Origin: Aquaspirillum sp. LM1
Lineage (GTDB): Bacteria; Pseudomonadota; Gammaproteobacteria; Burkholderiales; Aquaspirillaceae
NCBI RefSeq assembly: GCF_002002905.1
Contig: NZ_CP019509.1
Span: forward strand, 2,599,001-2,663,000
Reading direction: 5' to 3'
DNA: 64,000 nt
Below, piece after piece: positions 41,662 through 48,965 of the stretch (position 1 is the first letter of the stretch; each line of letters opens with the position of its first letter). The notes beneath the pieces were generated by a model, which was not told the DNA's origin, did no database searches, and worked only from the letters and a program-made list of their open reading frames with translations. Both the position numbers and the translations under genes were made by a program.

Positions 41662-41754
41662 CAATTCCGTCGAGAGGGACTGCCCACGAGCTGCGCTTGT
41701 GGGTTCCCTTCGCGGCTTTGCCGCTACGGCGACCCCTCACGTCAAACGTTAGGC
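41656..41754 (+). repeat. attC site of cassette 2
   Basis: Starts at the gene stop with GGCTAACAATTC and ends with the canonical right core GTTAGGC (41748-41754), 99 bp long. The internal GAGAGGGACTG resembles VCR/59-be sequences. This is the clearest attC in the array. Confidence 0.82.
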
Positions 41755-41781
41755 ACCACTTAGAAACCAGGGAGTAATTTT

Positions 41782-42150
41782 ATGAAAATATATTTTTTAG
41801 TCATTATTCTAATAAGCATACCCATAAATTCTCACGCAAAAGAAATGTATCACGCACCTTCTTCTGGCGATAGTGGAACTTATTATGTGTTAAAGCATTC
41901 AAAAATCGAGAATGGAATAATTAAAGTTCTAACTAGCCGTATAGGAAAAGGCAACGAATACACAGACTTTACTGAACTCAAAATTAACTGCGTATCAAAG
42001 CAATATTTTGAACTGGCTGGCAGCAATGAAGACGGCGCGCAAGAAAAGCCAAGCAAACCGCTTAAAGATTGGTCTAGCCAGTCAAAATGGACATCTCTCG
42101 TTACTGGCTCAAGCAAATACGATCTAGTTCAATTTATTTGCAAGAAATAA
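41782..42150 (+). CDS. Cassette protein, secreted, function unknown
   Basis: A 122-residue protein with a Sec signal peptide (MKIYFLVIILISIPINSHA, cleavage near residue 19) and two cysteines (C71-region and C-terminal CKK). GGGAG precedes the ATG. No conserved domain recognised; no catalytic motif visible. It ends 3 bp before the third attC site. Export to the periplasm is inferred from the signal peptide. Confidence 0.7.
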   Translation: MKIYFLVIILISIPINSHAKEMYHAPSSGDSGTYYVLKHSKIENGIIKVLTSRIGKGNEYTDFTELKINCVSKQYFELAGSNEDGAQEKPSKPLKDWSSQSKWTSLVTGSSKYDLVQFICKK

Positions 42151-42153
42151 AAA

Positions 42154-42266
42154 GCCTAACAAAGCAATCAAACGGATGGTTTTTAAGTTGCATTTTTGCC
42201 ATTCCGCTTTTCCACATTTTACGGCAAAAGTCAACTTAAAAACCGTCGCTTATCGCGACGTTAGCA
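42154..42266 (+). repeat. attC-like site of cassette 3
   Basis: Left core GCCTAAC (42154-42160), right GTTAGCA (42260-42266), 113 bp. Internal complementary segments GGTTTTTAAGTTG / CAACTTAAAAACC pair, giving the hairpin expected of attC. Confidence 0.75.
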
Positions 42267-42528
42267 CTCTCGGGATACCTCATGCCAAACGGTCGCGAAG
42301 GCGAGTTCAAAAAGTAAGTGCAACAGTTAATAGCTAAATCAAATCAATGGCGAGCTCAAGCGCCAAGTGCAACAGAGCAAAATTTAACTACCTGCCGTAA
42401 TTCAATCACAGCATCCTTAGCTTTTACACCTGACAACATTAAGCGCGCGGCCCTCAGGCCGGTACTTAATGTTGTCAGGCACACTTTACATTTAGTCTAC
42501 GCAGACACCTCCCCCCCAAAACCCTGCC
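42267..42528. other. Non-coding region after the cassette array with a strong hairpin
   Basis: No supported gene. A perfect 15-bp inverted repeat CCTGACAACATTAAG / CTTAATGTTGTCAGG (42429-42479) lies 50 bp before the flavin reductase gene. It could be a terminator, a degenerate cassette end or a transposon terminus; its core does not fit the attC consensus. Confidence 0.5.
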
Positions 42529-43131
42529 ATGTATCTAAACACCACCCAATTAACCGCCCAAGAAAACTATCGCCATCTTGTCGGTGGCGTCATCCCTCGG
42601 CCAATCGCCTGGATCAGTACAATTTCTGCAACGGGCATTACCAATCTGGCTCCCTACTCATTTTTTACCGTAGCCAGCTGCAACCCTCCCGTCCTGCTGT
42701 ACACACAAGTGACACCGAGAAGCGGCAAGAACAAAGACACGCTCACAAATATTCTTGCCACGAAATCCTGTGTGATCAATATCGTGAGTGCGGCATTGCT
42801 GGAAAAAATGAATGCCACATGCAAAAGCTTTCCACCCGAAATCAGTGAGTTCTCAGCGGCGGGGATCGAATCTTGTGAAAGTCAATGTGTTGCCGCGCCG
42901 GCAGTGGCTGCATCAAAAGTTCGCTATGAGTGCGCGCTTCGAGAAGTGATTCAGGTGTCTTCCGAGCCATCGGGCGGCAGCGTTGTTTTGTTGGATGTGC
43001 TTGGGATCTACGTTGCCGATGATGTGCGCGTTCAATCAGACATCAGCCATGACCTTCTTGATGCAGTGGGCAAACTTGGCGGTGATGGGTACGCATATAC
43101 ACGAGAGACCACGGTCCTTGCCCGGCCATAA
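42529..43131 (+). CDS. Flavin reductase-like domain protein
   Basis: A 200-residue flavin reductase-like (FMN-binding split barrel) protein. It begins NYRHLVGGVIPRPIAWISTI, the FMN-binding start of this family, followed by NLAPYSFFTVASCNPP. Members reduce flavins with NAD(P)H or act as conserved flavoproteins of unknown substrate. No partner oxygenase gene is nearby. It stands alone between the cassette array and a toxin-antitoxin pair. Confidence 0.85.
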   Translation: MYLNTTQLTAQENYRHLVGGVIPRPIAWISTISATGITNLAPYSFFTVASCNPPVLLYTQVTPRSGKNKDTLTNILATKSCVINIVSAALLEKMNATCKSFPPEISEFSAAGIESCESQCVAAPAVAASKVRYECALREVIQVSSEPSGGSVVLLDVLGIYVADDVRVQSDISHDLLDAVGKLGGDGYAYTRETTVLARP

Positions 43132-43320
43132 AAGGGCACCCGTCAAAATCGTGGCGCGCAAATTAAGCACTTCCTCTGCCACCAATGACGCCACAAACGC
43201 TGGCTGCGTCTGACGCAACACCCGCCTCTCGCACCGCCCCCCCCAAGCTGACCGGCAACGGATGCGCGAAGGCTCAGCGATCTCACCCCACAATCTGGCA
43301 ACCCCAAAGCAAGCCTGACA

Positions 43321-43349
43321 TTGACGTGGTAAGGAAATTTTCTTACTTT
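43321..43349 (+). promoter_or_regulatory. Promoter and palindromic operator of prlF-yhaV
   Basis: TTGACG (43321-43326) and TACTTT (43344-43349) have a 17-bp spacer. Between them lies GTAAGGAAATTTTCTTAC (43329-43346), an 18-bp near-palindrome that matches itself at 16 of 18 positions. It is the likely site of autoregulation by the PrlF-YhaV complex. Confidence 0.7.
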
Positions 43350-43376
43350 GTCAGTATTGCGATCAGGAGAGCCGCC

Positions 43377-43694
43377 ATGCCGGTCATTCAAGAGGTGGCC
43401 ACCGTCACGTCCAAGGGGCAGATCACACTGCCCAAGTCCATTCGACAAGCGCTTGGCGCTGATACCGGCAGCAAGCTCTCGTTTGAGCTTAGGGGCAATG
43501 AAGTGGTCGTGACCCGCGCGGATGCCGAGCACGAGGACCCAGCCATTGCCGCATTTCTGGCCCTACTGGCGCGCGACATTGAAACAGGCCAGAATGTGAG
43601 CGGCCTGCCCGAGGATCTGGCTCGCACGATGCTGGAGCACGCGGGCTTCAAGGCAGAGCTGGGTGACGATTTTGACGAAGACGTGGAAATCTAA
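43377..43694 (+). CDS. prlF: Antitoxin PrlF (SohA), AbrB/SpoVT type
   Basis: A 105-residue antitoxin with an N-terminal AbrB/SpoVT swapped-hairpin domain (ATVTSKGQITLPKSIRQALG) that binds DNA, and a C-terminal acidic region that neutralises the toxin. AGGAGA lies seven bases before the ATG. Its last base overlaps the first base of yhaV. The partner toxin is truncated, so the antitoxin may now act alone as a regulator. Confidence 0.88.
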   Translation: MPVIQEVATVTSKGQITLPKSIRQALGADTGSKLSFELRGNEVVVTRADAEHEDPAIAAFLALLARDIETGQNVSGLPEDLARTMLEHAGFKAELGDDFDEDVEI

Positions 43695-44083
43695 TGCAAC
43701 GGCATGGCTGGACGCTGCTGTTTCATCACCAGCTGATTGAGCAGATGATGAAATTGCGCACGGCGGTGCTGCGCGCGCAAGAAAACGACCCGGAAGGGTT
43801 TGGGGCCAACGCCAACGTCAAGTTCTTCCGCGCCTTGGTCCAGTTGATACAAGACGTGGTGCCGGACGATCCTGCCCGCGACGAATATCGCCAAGGCAAT
43901 ACCATGGGGCCAGCTTACCGTCACTGGCGGCGGGCCAAGCTCGGCAGGCGCTATCGGCTGTTCTTCCGCTACGATTCGAAGGCGAAGGTGATTGTGTACG
44001 CATGGTTGACATCCTCCCCTCCCTCTCGCCTATGGCTCGCCGCGCTTAAGCGCGGGAAGGAAGGAGATTCCTACTGCGGCTAG
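43694..44083 (+). pseudogene. yhaV: Toxin YhaV, 3' end cut by IS200/IS605 copy 2
   Basis: The first 104 codons encode a YhaV-type mRNA interferase: GWTLLFHHQLIEQMMKL, FRALVQLIQDVVPDDP and the RYRLFFRYDSKAKVIVYAW segment. At the end of VYAW the IS terminus TTGACATCC (44006) begins, and the frame continues 26 codons into IS sequence before stopping. About 45-50 C-terminal residues, including the segment after YAW with catalytic and dimer contacts, are missing compared with E. coli YhaV (154). Probably inactive. Confidence 0.8.
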
Positions 44084-45290
44084 CTAAAAGCTCACTCACT
44101 TCGGCGGGTTCCTGCTTCACCGAGCGGCCTGACTGCGCCAACTCTCCACAGGCTAACCGGGCATGTCCTGCCCTTAATACGTTGATCGCGCCGACCAGAT
44201 CGGCATTTTCCTCGAAACCGCATTCCATACACTCGAATCGGGCTTGTGTTGGTCGGTTCTCCGCCGACACATGGCCGCAACTCGGACAGGTACGGCTTGT
44301 GTTTTGCGGTGGCACGGCAATGAGATGCCCGCCGTTCCAGGCCAGCTTGTAATCGAGCTGGCGGCGAAACTCGGCCCAGCCTTGGTCGAGAATGGCTTTG
44401 TTCAGGCCGGATTTGGCGCGAACATTTCTGCCCGGACTTTCGCTTGTCCCTGCCGCTGACCTGGACATATTCCGCACCTGCAAATCTTCGATGCACACAA
44501 TCGCGTGGTTTTGGCTGATGGTGGTCGTGGCTTTGTGCAGGTAGTCGCGGCGGGTATTGCCGATACGGGCGTGAATCTTCTGGATGCGGGCTTTGGCCTT
44601 CTTCCAGTTGTGGCTGAATCTGGTTTTACGGCTCATTGCCCGCTGCGCAGATCGCAACGCGGATTCGTTCCGTTTGAAGCTATTGAGCGGAGCGAGAAAT
44701 GAACCATCTGACAGCGTGACAAAACGGGCAATGCCCATGTCGATGCCGACCATACCGCCCCTCGGCGTGGCAGCTTCAACTTCACGTTGCGTCTGGATGG
44801 ACACGAACCACTTGCCGCCCGACTGGCTCACCGTCGCATTGCGCACTTCTCCCAGCGCTTCCCGGCTGTTGCGGTAGCGCAGCCAGCCAAGCTTGGGCAG
44901 GAAGATGCGCCCATTAGCCTGATCGAGTTTAATTTGCTTCGGGTCGGGGTAGCGGAAGCTGTCGCCTTGGCCTTTCTTCTTGAAGCGGGGAAATGCTGTC
45001 CGCTTGGCAAAGAAGTTCTTGTAGGCTTTTTCCAAATCCTTGAGCGCGTGTTGCAGCGGGTGAACCGGCGCATCTTTGAGCCAGGGTGTCTCGGTGCCAT
45101 TGCGCCACGCGGTCAGATTCCTGGCCATTGCCACATAGCCAATGAACGTGTTGCCGGCCTCGTGATTGTCCTTTTGCAATGCCAGCGCCTTGTTGAATAC
45201 GAAGCGACAAGCGCCCGCGTAGCGGCGCATATTGTGCTGCTGTTCGCCGGTCGGCTGTAGTTCGTATTTGAAGGCTTGAAGTCGTTGCAT
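44046..45290 (-). CDS. tnpB: RNA-guided nuclease-like transposon protein TnpB
   Basis: A 414-residue, apparently full-length TnpB of the IS605 type. The N-terminal WED/helix-turn-helix region (residues 1-170) precedes a RuvC domain with all three acidic residues: D184 (GIDMG), E268 (IEDL) and D364 (NADLVGAIN). A four-cysteine zinc ribbon (C335, C338, C354, C357) lies between. TnpB proteins cut DNA guided by an omega-RNA made from the IS right end and adjacent sequence. The omega-RNA would run off the end at 44006 into yhaV. Confidence 0.88.
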   Translation of the reverse strand: MQRLQAFKYELQPTGEQQHNMRRYAGACRFVFNKALALQKDNHEAGNTFIGYVAMARNLTAWRNGTETPWLKDAPVHPLQHALKDLEKAYKNFFAKRTAFPRFKKKGQGDSFRYPDPKQIKLDQANGRIFLPKLGWLRYRNSREALGEVRNATVSQSGGKWFVSIQTQREVEAATPRGGMVGIDMGIARFVTLSDGSFLAPLNSFKRNESALRSAQRAMSRKTRFSHNWKKAKARIQKIHARIGNTRRDYLHKATTTISQNHAIVCIEDLQVRNMSRSAAGTSESPGRNVRAKSGLNKAILDQGWAEFRRQLDYKLAWNGGHLIAVPPQNTSRTCPSCGHVSAENRPTQARFECMECGFEENADLVGAINVLRAGHARLACGELAQSGRSVKQEPAEVSELLASRSRNLLPSRA

Positions 45291-45313
45291 GGCGGCCAGT
45301 ATACTCTTGGCCT

Positions 45314-45643
45314 ATGAGCGAAGAAATTGATATTCTGCACGGTAGACACTGTGTTTTCAGGATGCATTTTCACTTGGTCTTTGTTACCAGGTATCGACGT
45401 GATGTGTTCACTAAAGAGGCTCTGGTGCTGGTGAACTACCCGCCGAAGGTGGCGGTATCGGCACTGGTGAACAGCCTGAAAGGCGTGTCCAGCCGCATGA
45501 TTGGCTAGAAGAACTCCCCGAGCATCCGCAAGAAGTTATGGGGCGGCGCATTGTGGTCGCCATCGTATTTTGCTGGAAGCTGCGGCGGTGCGCCCATCGA
45601 GGTCATCCGCCAATACATCGAACAGCAGAAGACGCCGCACTAA
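45314..45643 (+). pseudogene. tnpA: Inactivated tnpA of IS copy 2
   Basis: Starts normally (ATG 45314, 23 bp from divergent tnpB). An internal deletion removes about 34 codons including the HUH motif (the frame jumps from FTKEAL to VLVNYPP). A TAG stops the frame at 45506-45508. Downstream codons to 45643 still encode the tyrosine segment (IRQYIEQQKTPH). Cannot encode an active Y1 transposase. Confidence 0.85.
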
Positions 45644-45662
45644 ACGGCAAAAGCAAGGAGGG

Positions 45663-45939
45663 CTAGTAGCCAGTCACCATGATCTGAATCGACTGACAGG
45701 CGATTAGAGCGCTTTCGGCATGAGTTTCACCTCAGGTGTCGTTCCCGCGAAGGCGGGAACCCAGACCGCGCCACAGCGTGCGCGGTGGGCATGGCGCAGG
45801 TAGCGCTGATGAGCGCTCACCCCGCTGTACGCTGTGGACACGCCTGGATTCCCGCCTGCGCGGGAATGACGCGGTGGGGCGCGGCGAGTGGTTCGTCGTG
45901 GAACGTGAGCCATCGTGTTTCAACGTGACTGGCTACTAG
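45663..45939. mobile_element. MITE-like element, family B copy 1, perfect 15-bp terminal inverted repeats
   Basis: CTAGTAGCCAGTCAC (45663-45677) and GTGACTGGCTACTAG (45925-45939) are perfect inverted repeats, 277 bp apart. Contains two dRS3-like palindromes (45741-45760 and 45848-45867). The inner 11 bp TAGCCAGTCAC may be the true terminal repeat with CTAG as target duplication. It is inserted inside IS copy 2. No transposase is encoded. Confidence 0.8.
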
Positions 45940-45997
45940 GCCGTCCGCGCTATCCTTCCCCGCCCTGAAGCGCGAGGTTTGCCGCGCAACTGATCAA

Positions 45998-46108
45998 GGG
46001 ATGCGCTGATTTATTCAAAAAAATTGTTCTCACCAAGAGCAAAACCCAGCAAAATCAACACCCTGGATTCCCGCCTTCGCGGGAATGACGATTTTTTCAG
46101 CGTATCCC
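45998..46108. repeat. Short interspersed repeat, family A copy 1 (111 bp, dRS3 core)
   Basis: Ends GGGATGCGCTGA and TCAGCGTATCCC are inverted with one mismatch. Contains ATTCCC-N8-GGGAAT at 46067-46086. A close copy lies at 46863-46974 in the same orientation. Confidence 0.8.
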
Positions 46109-46415
46109 AAGAGGTCTGATTAGTTTTGTGAAAAAAGCTCCTGAAAAAGAGCTTTTTTCACTTGGGGACTTTGATAGCCCTGTTGTTCTGGGTATTGAGC
46201 GCGTCCGCTTCGTCACGGGCTGAGTTTGTCGCCGAAAAACTGCAATCCAGCAGCGGGGTGATATTGGCGAGCCTCTCTCTCAAAGCTCAAAAGCTATGCA
46301 AGACACAAGGCAGATTTAAAAGCCAAGTGCAAAAAATAGTGAGTGGGCCACTTTTTTAGCAAGTTCTTCTTGCGCTGGCTCAGCCCTCCCAATAACAACT
46401 GCCTTCAGGAGCATC
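46109..46415. other. Region between family A repeat and CcbP gene, with strong hairpin
   Basis: Contains a perfect 13-bp hairpin GTGAAAAAAGCTC / GAGCTTTTTTCAC (46129-46162), a probable terminator in either direction. A TTG-started 65-codon frame at 46162 has no recognisable features, so no gene is supported. Confidence 0.5.
46129..46162. terminator. Bidirectional terminator-like hairpin
   Basis: GTGAAAAAAGCTC / GAGCTTTTTTCAC with an eight-base loop; the stem itself carries the A/T tracts needed for termination in both directions. Confidence 0.6.
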
Positions 46416-46784
46416 ATGGCCATCACCCCCAAACAACCTGAGCGAGAGCGCCGCATCTACGACGAAATCATTGTGGATGCCTATGGCGAAGTCGAGCATG
46501 CCATGGGCTGGTATTATTATCTTGAGTCCGCTTTGCGGATGCCTTTTAAAGCGGAATGCTTTGTGCAACGGCCAGGACTGCCGTTGAAGGTTGGTGACGC
46601 GGTCGAAGTGATTGACATGGCCGATGAAGATCAGTGCATGAACGAGGTTTTTGTGCAGGTCAAGCAGGGCAAAAAGACATTTATCGCACCGCTGGGGCAG
46701 CTGGCGTGTTATTCAAACGATGAACTCACTTGTGAAGCCGTCGAGGATTGGCATTATTGGCAGGCGCGTGGGTATGAGTATTGA
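46416..46784 (+). CDS. Calcium-binding protein of the CcbP family
   Basis: A 122-residue acidic protein. The segments MGWYYYLESALRMPFKAEC, VEVIDMADEDQCMNEVFVQV and EAVEDWHYWQARGYEY match the CcbP-type calcium-binding family (first described in Anabaena). GGAG lies upstream of the ATG. It sits between two family A repeats (45998 and 46863), so it may have moved or been duplicated with them. Role in this organism is unknown. A terminator follows at 46815. Confidence 0.75.
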   Translation: MAITPKQPERERRIYDEIIVDAYGEVEHAMGWYYYLESALRMPFKAECFVQRPGLPLKVGDAVEVIDMADEDQCMNEVFVQVKQGKKTFIAPLGQLACYSNDELTCEAVEDWHYWQARGYEY

Positions 46785-46814
46785 GAGCCGTTCCCCCCCT
46801 GGTATCGCCCCCAC

Positions 46815-46850
46815 AAAAAACCCCGGACAGTCCACCCGTCCGGGGTTTTT
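46815..46850 (+). terminator. Rho-independent terminator after CcbP gene
   Basis: CCCCGGAC / GTCCGGGG stem with an A-rich upstream arm and TTTTT tail, 31 bp past the stop. It could also act on the opposite strand. Confidence 0.88.
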
Positions 46851-46862
46851 CTCTTCACCTTA

Positions 46863-46974
46863 AAGATGCGCTGATTTATTCAAAAAAAATCGTGTTTACC
46901 AAAAATAAAACCCAGCAAAATCAACCCCCTGGGTTCCCACTTTCGCGGGAATGACGATTTTCTCAGCGTATCCC
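46863..46974. repeat. Short interspersed repeat, family A copy 2
   Basis: Direct copy of the 45998 repeat (AAGATGCGCTGA ... TCAGCGTATCCC) with a degenerate dRS3 core (GTTCCC...GGGAAT at 46933-46952). The pair brackets the CcbP gene. Confidence 0.8.
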
Positions 46975-46998
46975 TTACACCTTTTACAAGCCCACCTC

Positions 46999-48786
46999 TC
47001 AAAACGCCGCTTCATCCAGCGCCAGCACCGATTCCCCACCGTGCAGAATCGCCACGGTCAGGCCGCTGACTTGCGGCAGCAGGTGTTCGCCGTAGAAGCG
47101 AGCGGTGATCAGTTTGGCGGTGAGGAAGTCCACGTCGGCGCCGTCTTCGGCCAGTTTGGCTTGGGCGGCCAGGGCGGCGCGGGCCATTTGCCAGCCGCCC
47201 AGCACAATGCCCATCAGCTTGAGGAAGGGCACCGAGCCGGCTGCCGGCAGGCGCGGGTTGCTGGCAAAGTGGGTCAGCACAAAGTCCACGCAGGTTTCCG
47301 CTTGTTCCACGGCGATGTTCAGCGCGGCCTGGAAGGCTTGCAGCTCGGGGCCGGCGTCGGCCAGGCGGGCGGCCACGGCTTTGACTTCGGCCAGCACGGT
47401 GCGGGCGGTCACGCCGTTTTCCGAGGCCAGCTTGCGGCCAATCAGGTCCAGCGCCTGGATGCCGGTGGTGCCTTCGTAAATGGCGGTGATGCGGGCGTCG
47501 CGGTAATACTGGGCGGCACCGGTTTCTTCGATAAAGCCCATGCCGCCGTGTACCTGCACGCCCAACGAGGTGATTTCGTTGGCTTGCTCGGTGTTCCAGC
47601 CCTTGACGATGGGGATGAGGAAGTTCACCAGCGCCTGGTTGCGGGCTTTTTCTTCCGGGTGGGGGTGGGTGGCGGCGCGGTCCAGCGCGGTGGCGGTGTA
47701 GTAGGCCAGGGCGCGTTGGGCTTCAATCTGGGCGCGCATGGTCATCAGCATGCGGCGCACGTCCGGGTGCTTGATGATGGCGGCGCTGGCCGGGTTGGGG
47801 CTGCCCAGTTCGCGGCTTTGCACGCGGTCGCGGGCGTAGGCCACGGCGTGCTGGTAAGCGCGCTCGGAGATGGCCATGCCTTCCACGCCCACGCCCAGGC
47901 GGGCGTGGTTCATCATGGTGAACATATAGCCCAGGCCCTTGTTCAGCTCGCCCACCAGATAGCCAACGGCACCGCCTTCGTCGCCAAAGCTCATCACGGC
48001 GGTGGGGCTGCCGTGGATGCCCAGCTTGTGTTCGATGGACACACAGCGGGCGTCGTTGCGCCGGTCCAGCGAGCCGTCGGCGTTCACCAGGTATTTGGGC
48101 ACGATAAACAGCGAAATGCCCTTCACCCCCGCCGGGGCGTCCGGCAGACGGGCCAGCACCAGATGGACGATGTTGTCGGCCATATCGTGCTCACCCCAGG
48201 TGATGAAAATCTTCTGGCCGGTGATCGAATACGTGCCGTCGCCGTTGTCCACCGCCTTGGTGCGCACTTGCGCCAGGTCGGAGCCGGCGTTGGGTTCGGT
48301 CAGGTTCATGGTGCCGGTCCACTCGCCGCTGGCCATGCGCGGCAGGTAGGTGGCTTTCAGGTCTTCGCTGGCGTGGTGATGGATGGCCTCAATGGCCCCC
48401 AGGGTCAGCAGCGGGGCCAGCGAGAACGACAGGTTGGCCGAGCACCACATTTCTTCGGTGGCCATGGCCACCAGCGCCGGCAGGCCCTGGCCGCCCACGT
48501 CTTGCGGGGCGCGCAGGCCCACCCACCCGCTGTCGCGGAACTGGTGGTAGGCGTCGGCAAAGCCTTCGGCGGTGGTCACCTGATAGTCTTTCCAGGTGTT
48601 GCCCTTGTCGCCGTTGCGGTTGATCGGGGCAAGCACCCCTTCGGCAAACTTGGCGGCTTCGTCGAGAATGGCGTCCACCAGCTCGACGTTGCAGTCTTCG
48701 TGGCCAGGCAGTGTGCAGACCGCTGGCAGGTCGGCCAGTTCGGACAGCACAAAACGAATATCCTTGAGCGGAACTTGATAGGTCAT
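46999..48786 (-). CDS. Acyl-CoA dehydrogenase (C-terminal domain-containing, FadE-like)
   Basis: A 595-residue flavin dehydrogenase that catalyses the first step of beta-oxidation. After a helical N-terminal extension, motifs include WTGTMNLTEPNAGSDLAQV, QKIFITWGEHDMADN, and the FAD-binding QVHGGMGFIEETGAAQYYRDARI near residue 420. A C-terminal ~130-residue extension distinguishes this from short-chain ACADs. The ATG at 48786 is supported by AGGAG. Its electron acceptor is EtfAB, encoded directly upstream on the same strand. Confidence 0.93.
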   Translation of the reverse strand: MTYQVPLKDIRFVLSELADLPAVCTLPGHEDCNVELVDAILDEAAKFAEGVLAPINRNGDKGNTWKDYQVTTAEGFADAYHQFRDSGWVGLRAPQDVGGQGLPALVAMATEEMWCSANLSFSLAPLLTLGAIEAIHHHASEDLKATYLPRMASGEWTGTMNLTEPNAGSDLAQVRTKAVDNGDGTYSITGQKIFITWGEHDMADNIVHLVLARLPDAPAGVKGISLFIVPKYLVNADGSLDRRNDARCVSIEHKLGIHGSPTAVMSFGDEGGAVGYLVGELNKGLGYMFTMMNHARLGVGVEGMAISERAYQHAVAYARDRVQSRELGSPNPASAAIIKHPDVRRMLMTMRAQIEAQRALAYYTATALDRAATHPHPEEKARNQALVNFLIPIVKGWNTEQANEITSLGVQVHGGMGFIEETGAAQYYRDARITAIYEGTTGIQALDLIGRKLASENGVTARTVLAEVKAVAARLADAGPELQAFQAALNIAVEQAETCVDFVLTHFASNPRLPAAGSVPFLKLMGIVLGGWQMARAALAAQAKLAEDGADVDFLTAKLITARFYGEHLLPQVSGLTVAILHGGESVLALDEAAF

Positions 48787-48965
48787 GCTAACTCCTCTGC
48801 GATATGAAAACGGCCACCACGCAGAGTCTCTCCGCCAGACGGGCACTCTGGCTCTTCTCTGGTGACAGCCGTTGTGATCCGCCAGCCAAATACGGCAGGC
48901 GTGGCAGCCGGTGCATTCTGTGGCACCTGACTCCCGACCCTTATCGGGCCATCGGCGTCATGGGT

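Larger units (their letters stand above)
40006..42266 (+). mobile_element. Integron-type gene-cassette array lacking an integrase (CALIN-like)
   Basis: Three genes in the same orientation, each followed closely by an attC-like site, and a strong A/T shift relative to the neighbouring GC-rich genes. Cassette boundaries are approximately 40007-41176, 41177-41748 and 41749-42260. The second and third genes start 15 and 28 bp after the preceding core site, typical of cassettes. No intI gene or attI is visible in the window. Confidence 0.75.
44006..45992. mobile_element. IS200/IS605-family insertion sequence, copy 2 (tnpB intact, tnpA dead), with nested MITE
   Basis: One end is TTGACATCCTCCCC with GATTCCTAC, the other CGCGCTATCCTTCCCCGCCCTGAAG, both matching copy 1. 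A 277-bp element with terminal inverted repeats is inserted near the tnpA end (45663-45939). It disrupts yhaV. The end near 45992 is estimated by alignment to copy 1. Confidence 0.8.

Noticed and set aside
42429..42479. Perfect 15-bp inverted repeat as a fourth attC site
   Set aside because: Its ends (TGACAAC / GTTGTCA) do not fit the RYYYAAC / GTTRRRY cores, so it is listed as a hairpin only.
46162..46359. A 65-codon TTG-started frame between the family A repeats
   Set aside because: No ribosome binding site, no conserved motif, begins in a hairpin; not supported as a gene.
38303..46974. CRISPR array or prophage in the accessory island
   Set aside because: No regularly spaced direct repeats with unique spacers, no cas genes, and no phage structural or integrase genes were seen.
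46951..48807. A 618-codon open frame opposite the acyl-CoA dehydrogenase
   Set aside because: Antisense shadow; the dehydrogenase has full-length similarity and an AGGAG site.
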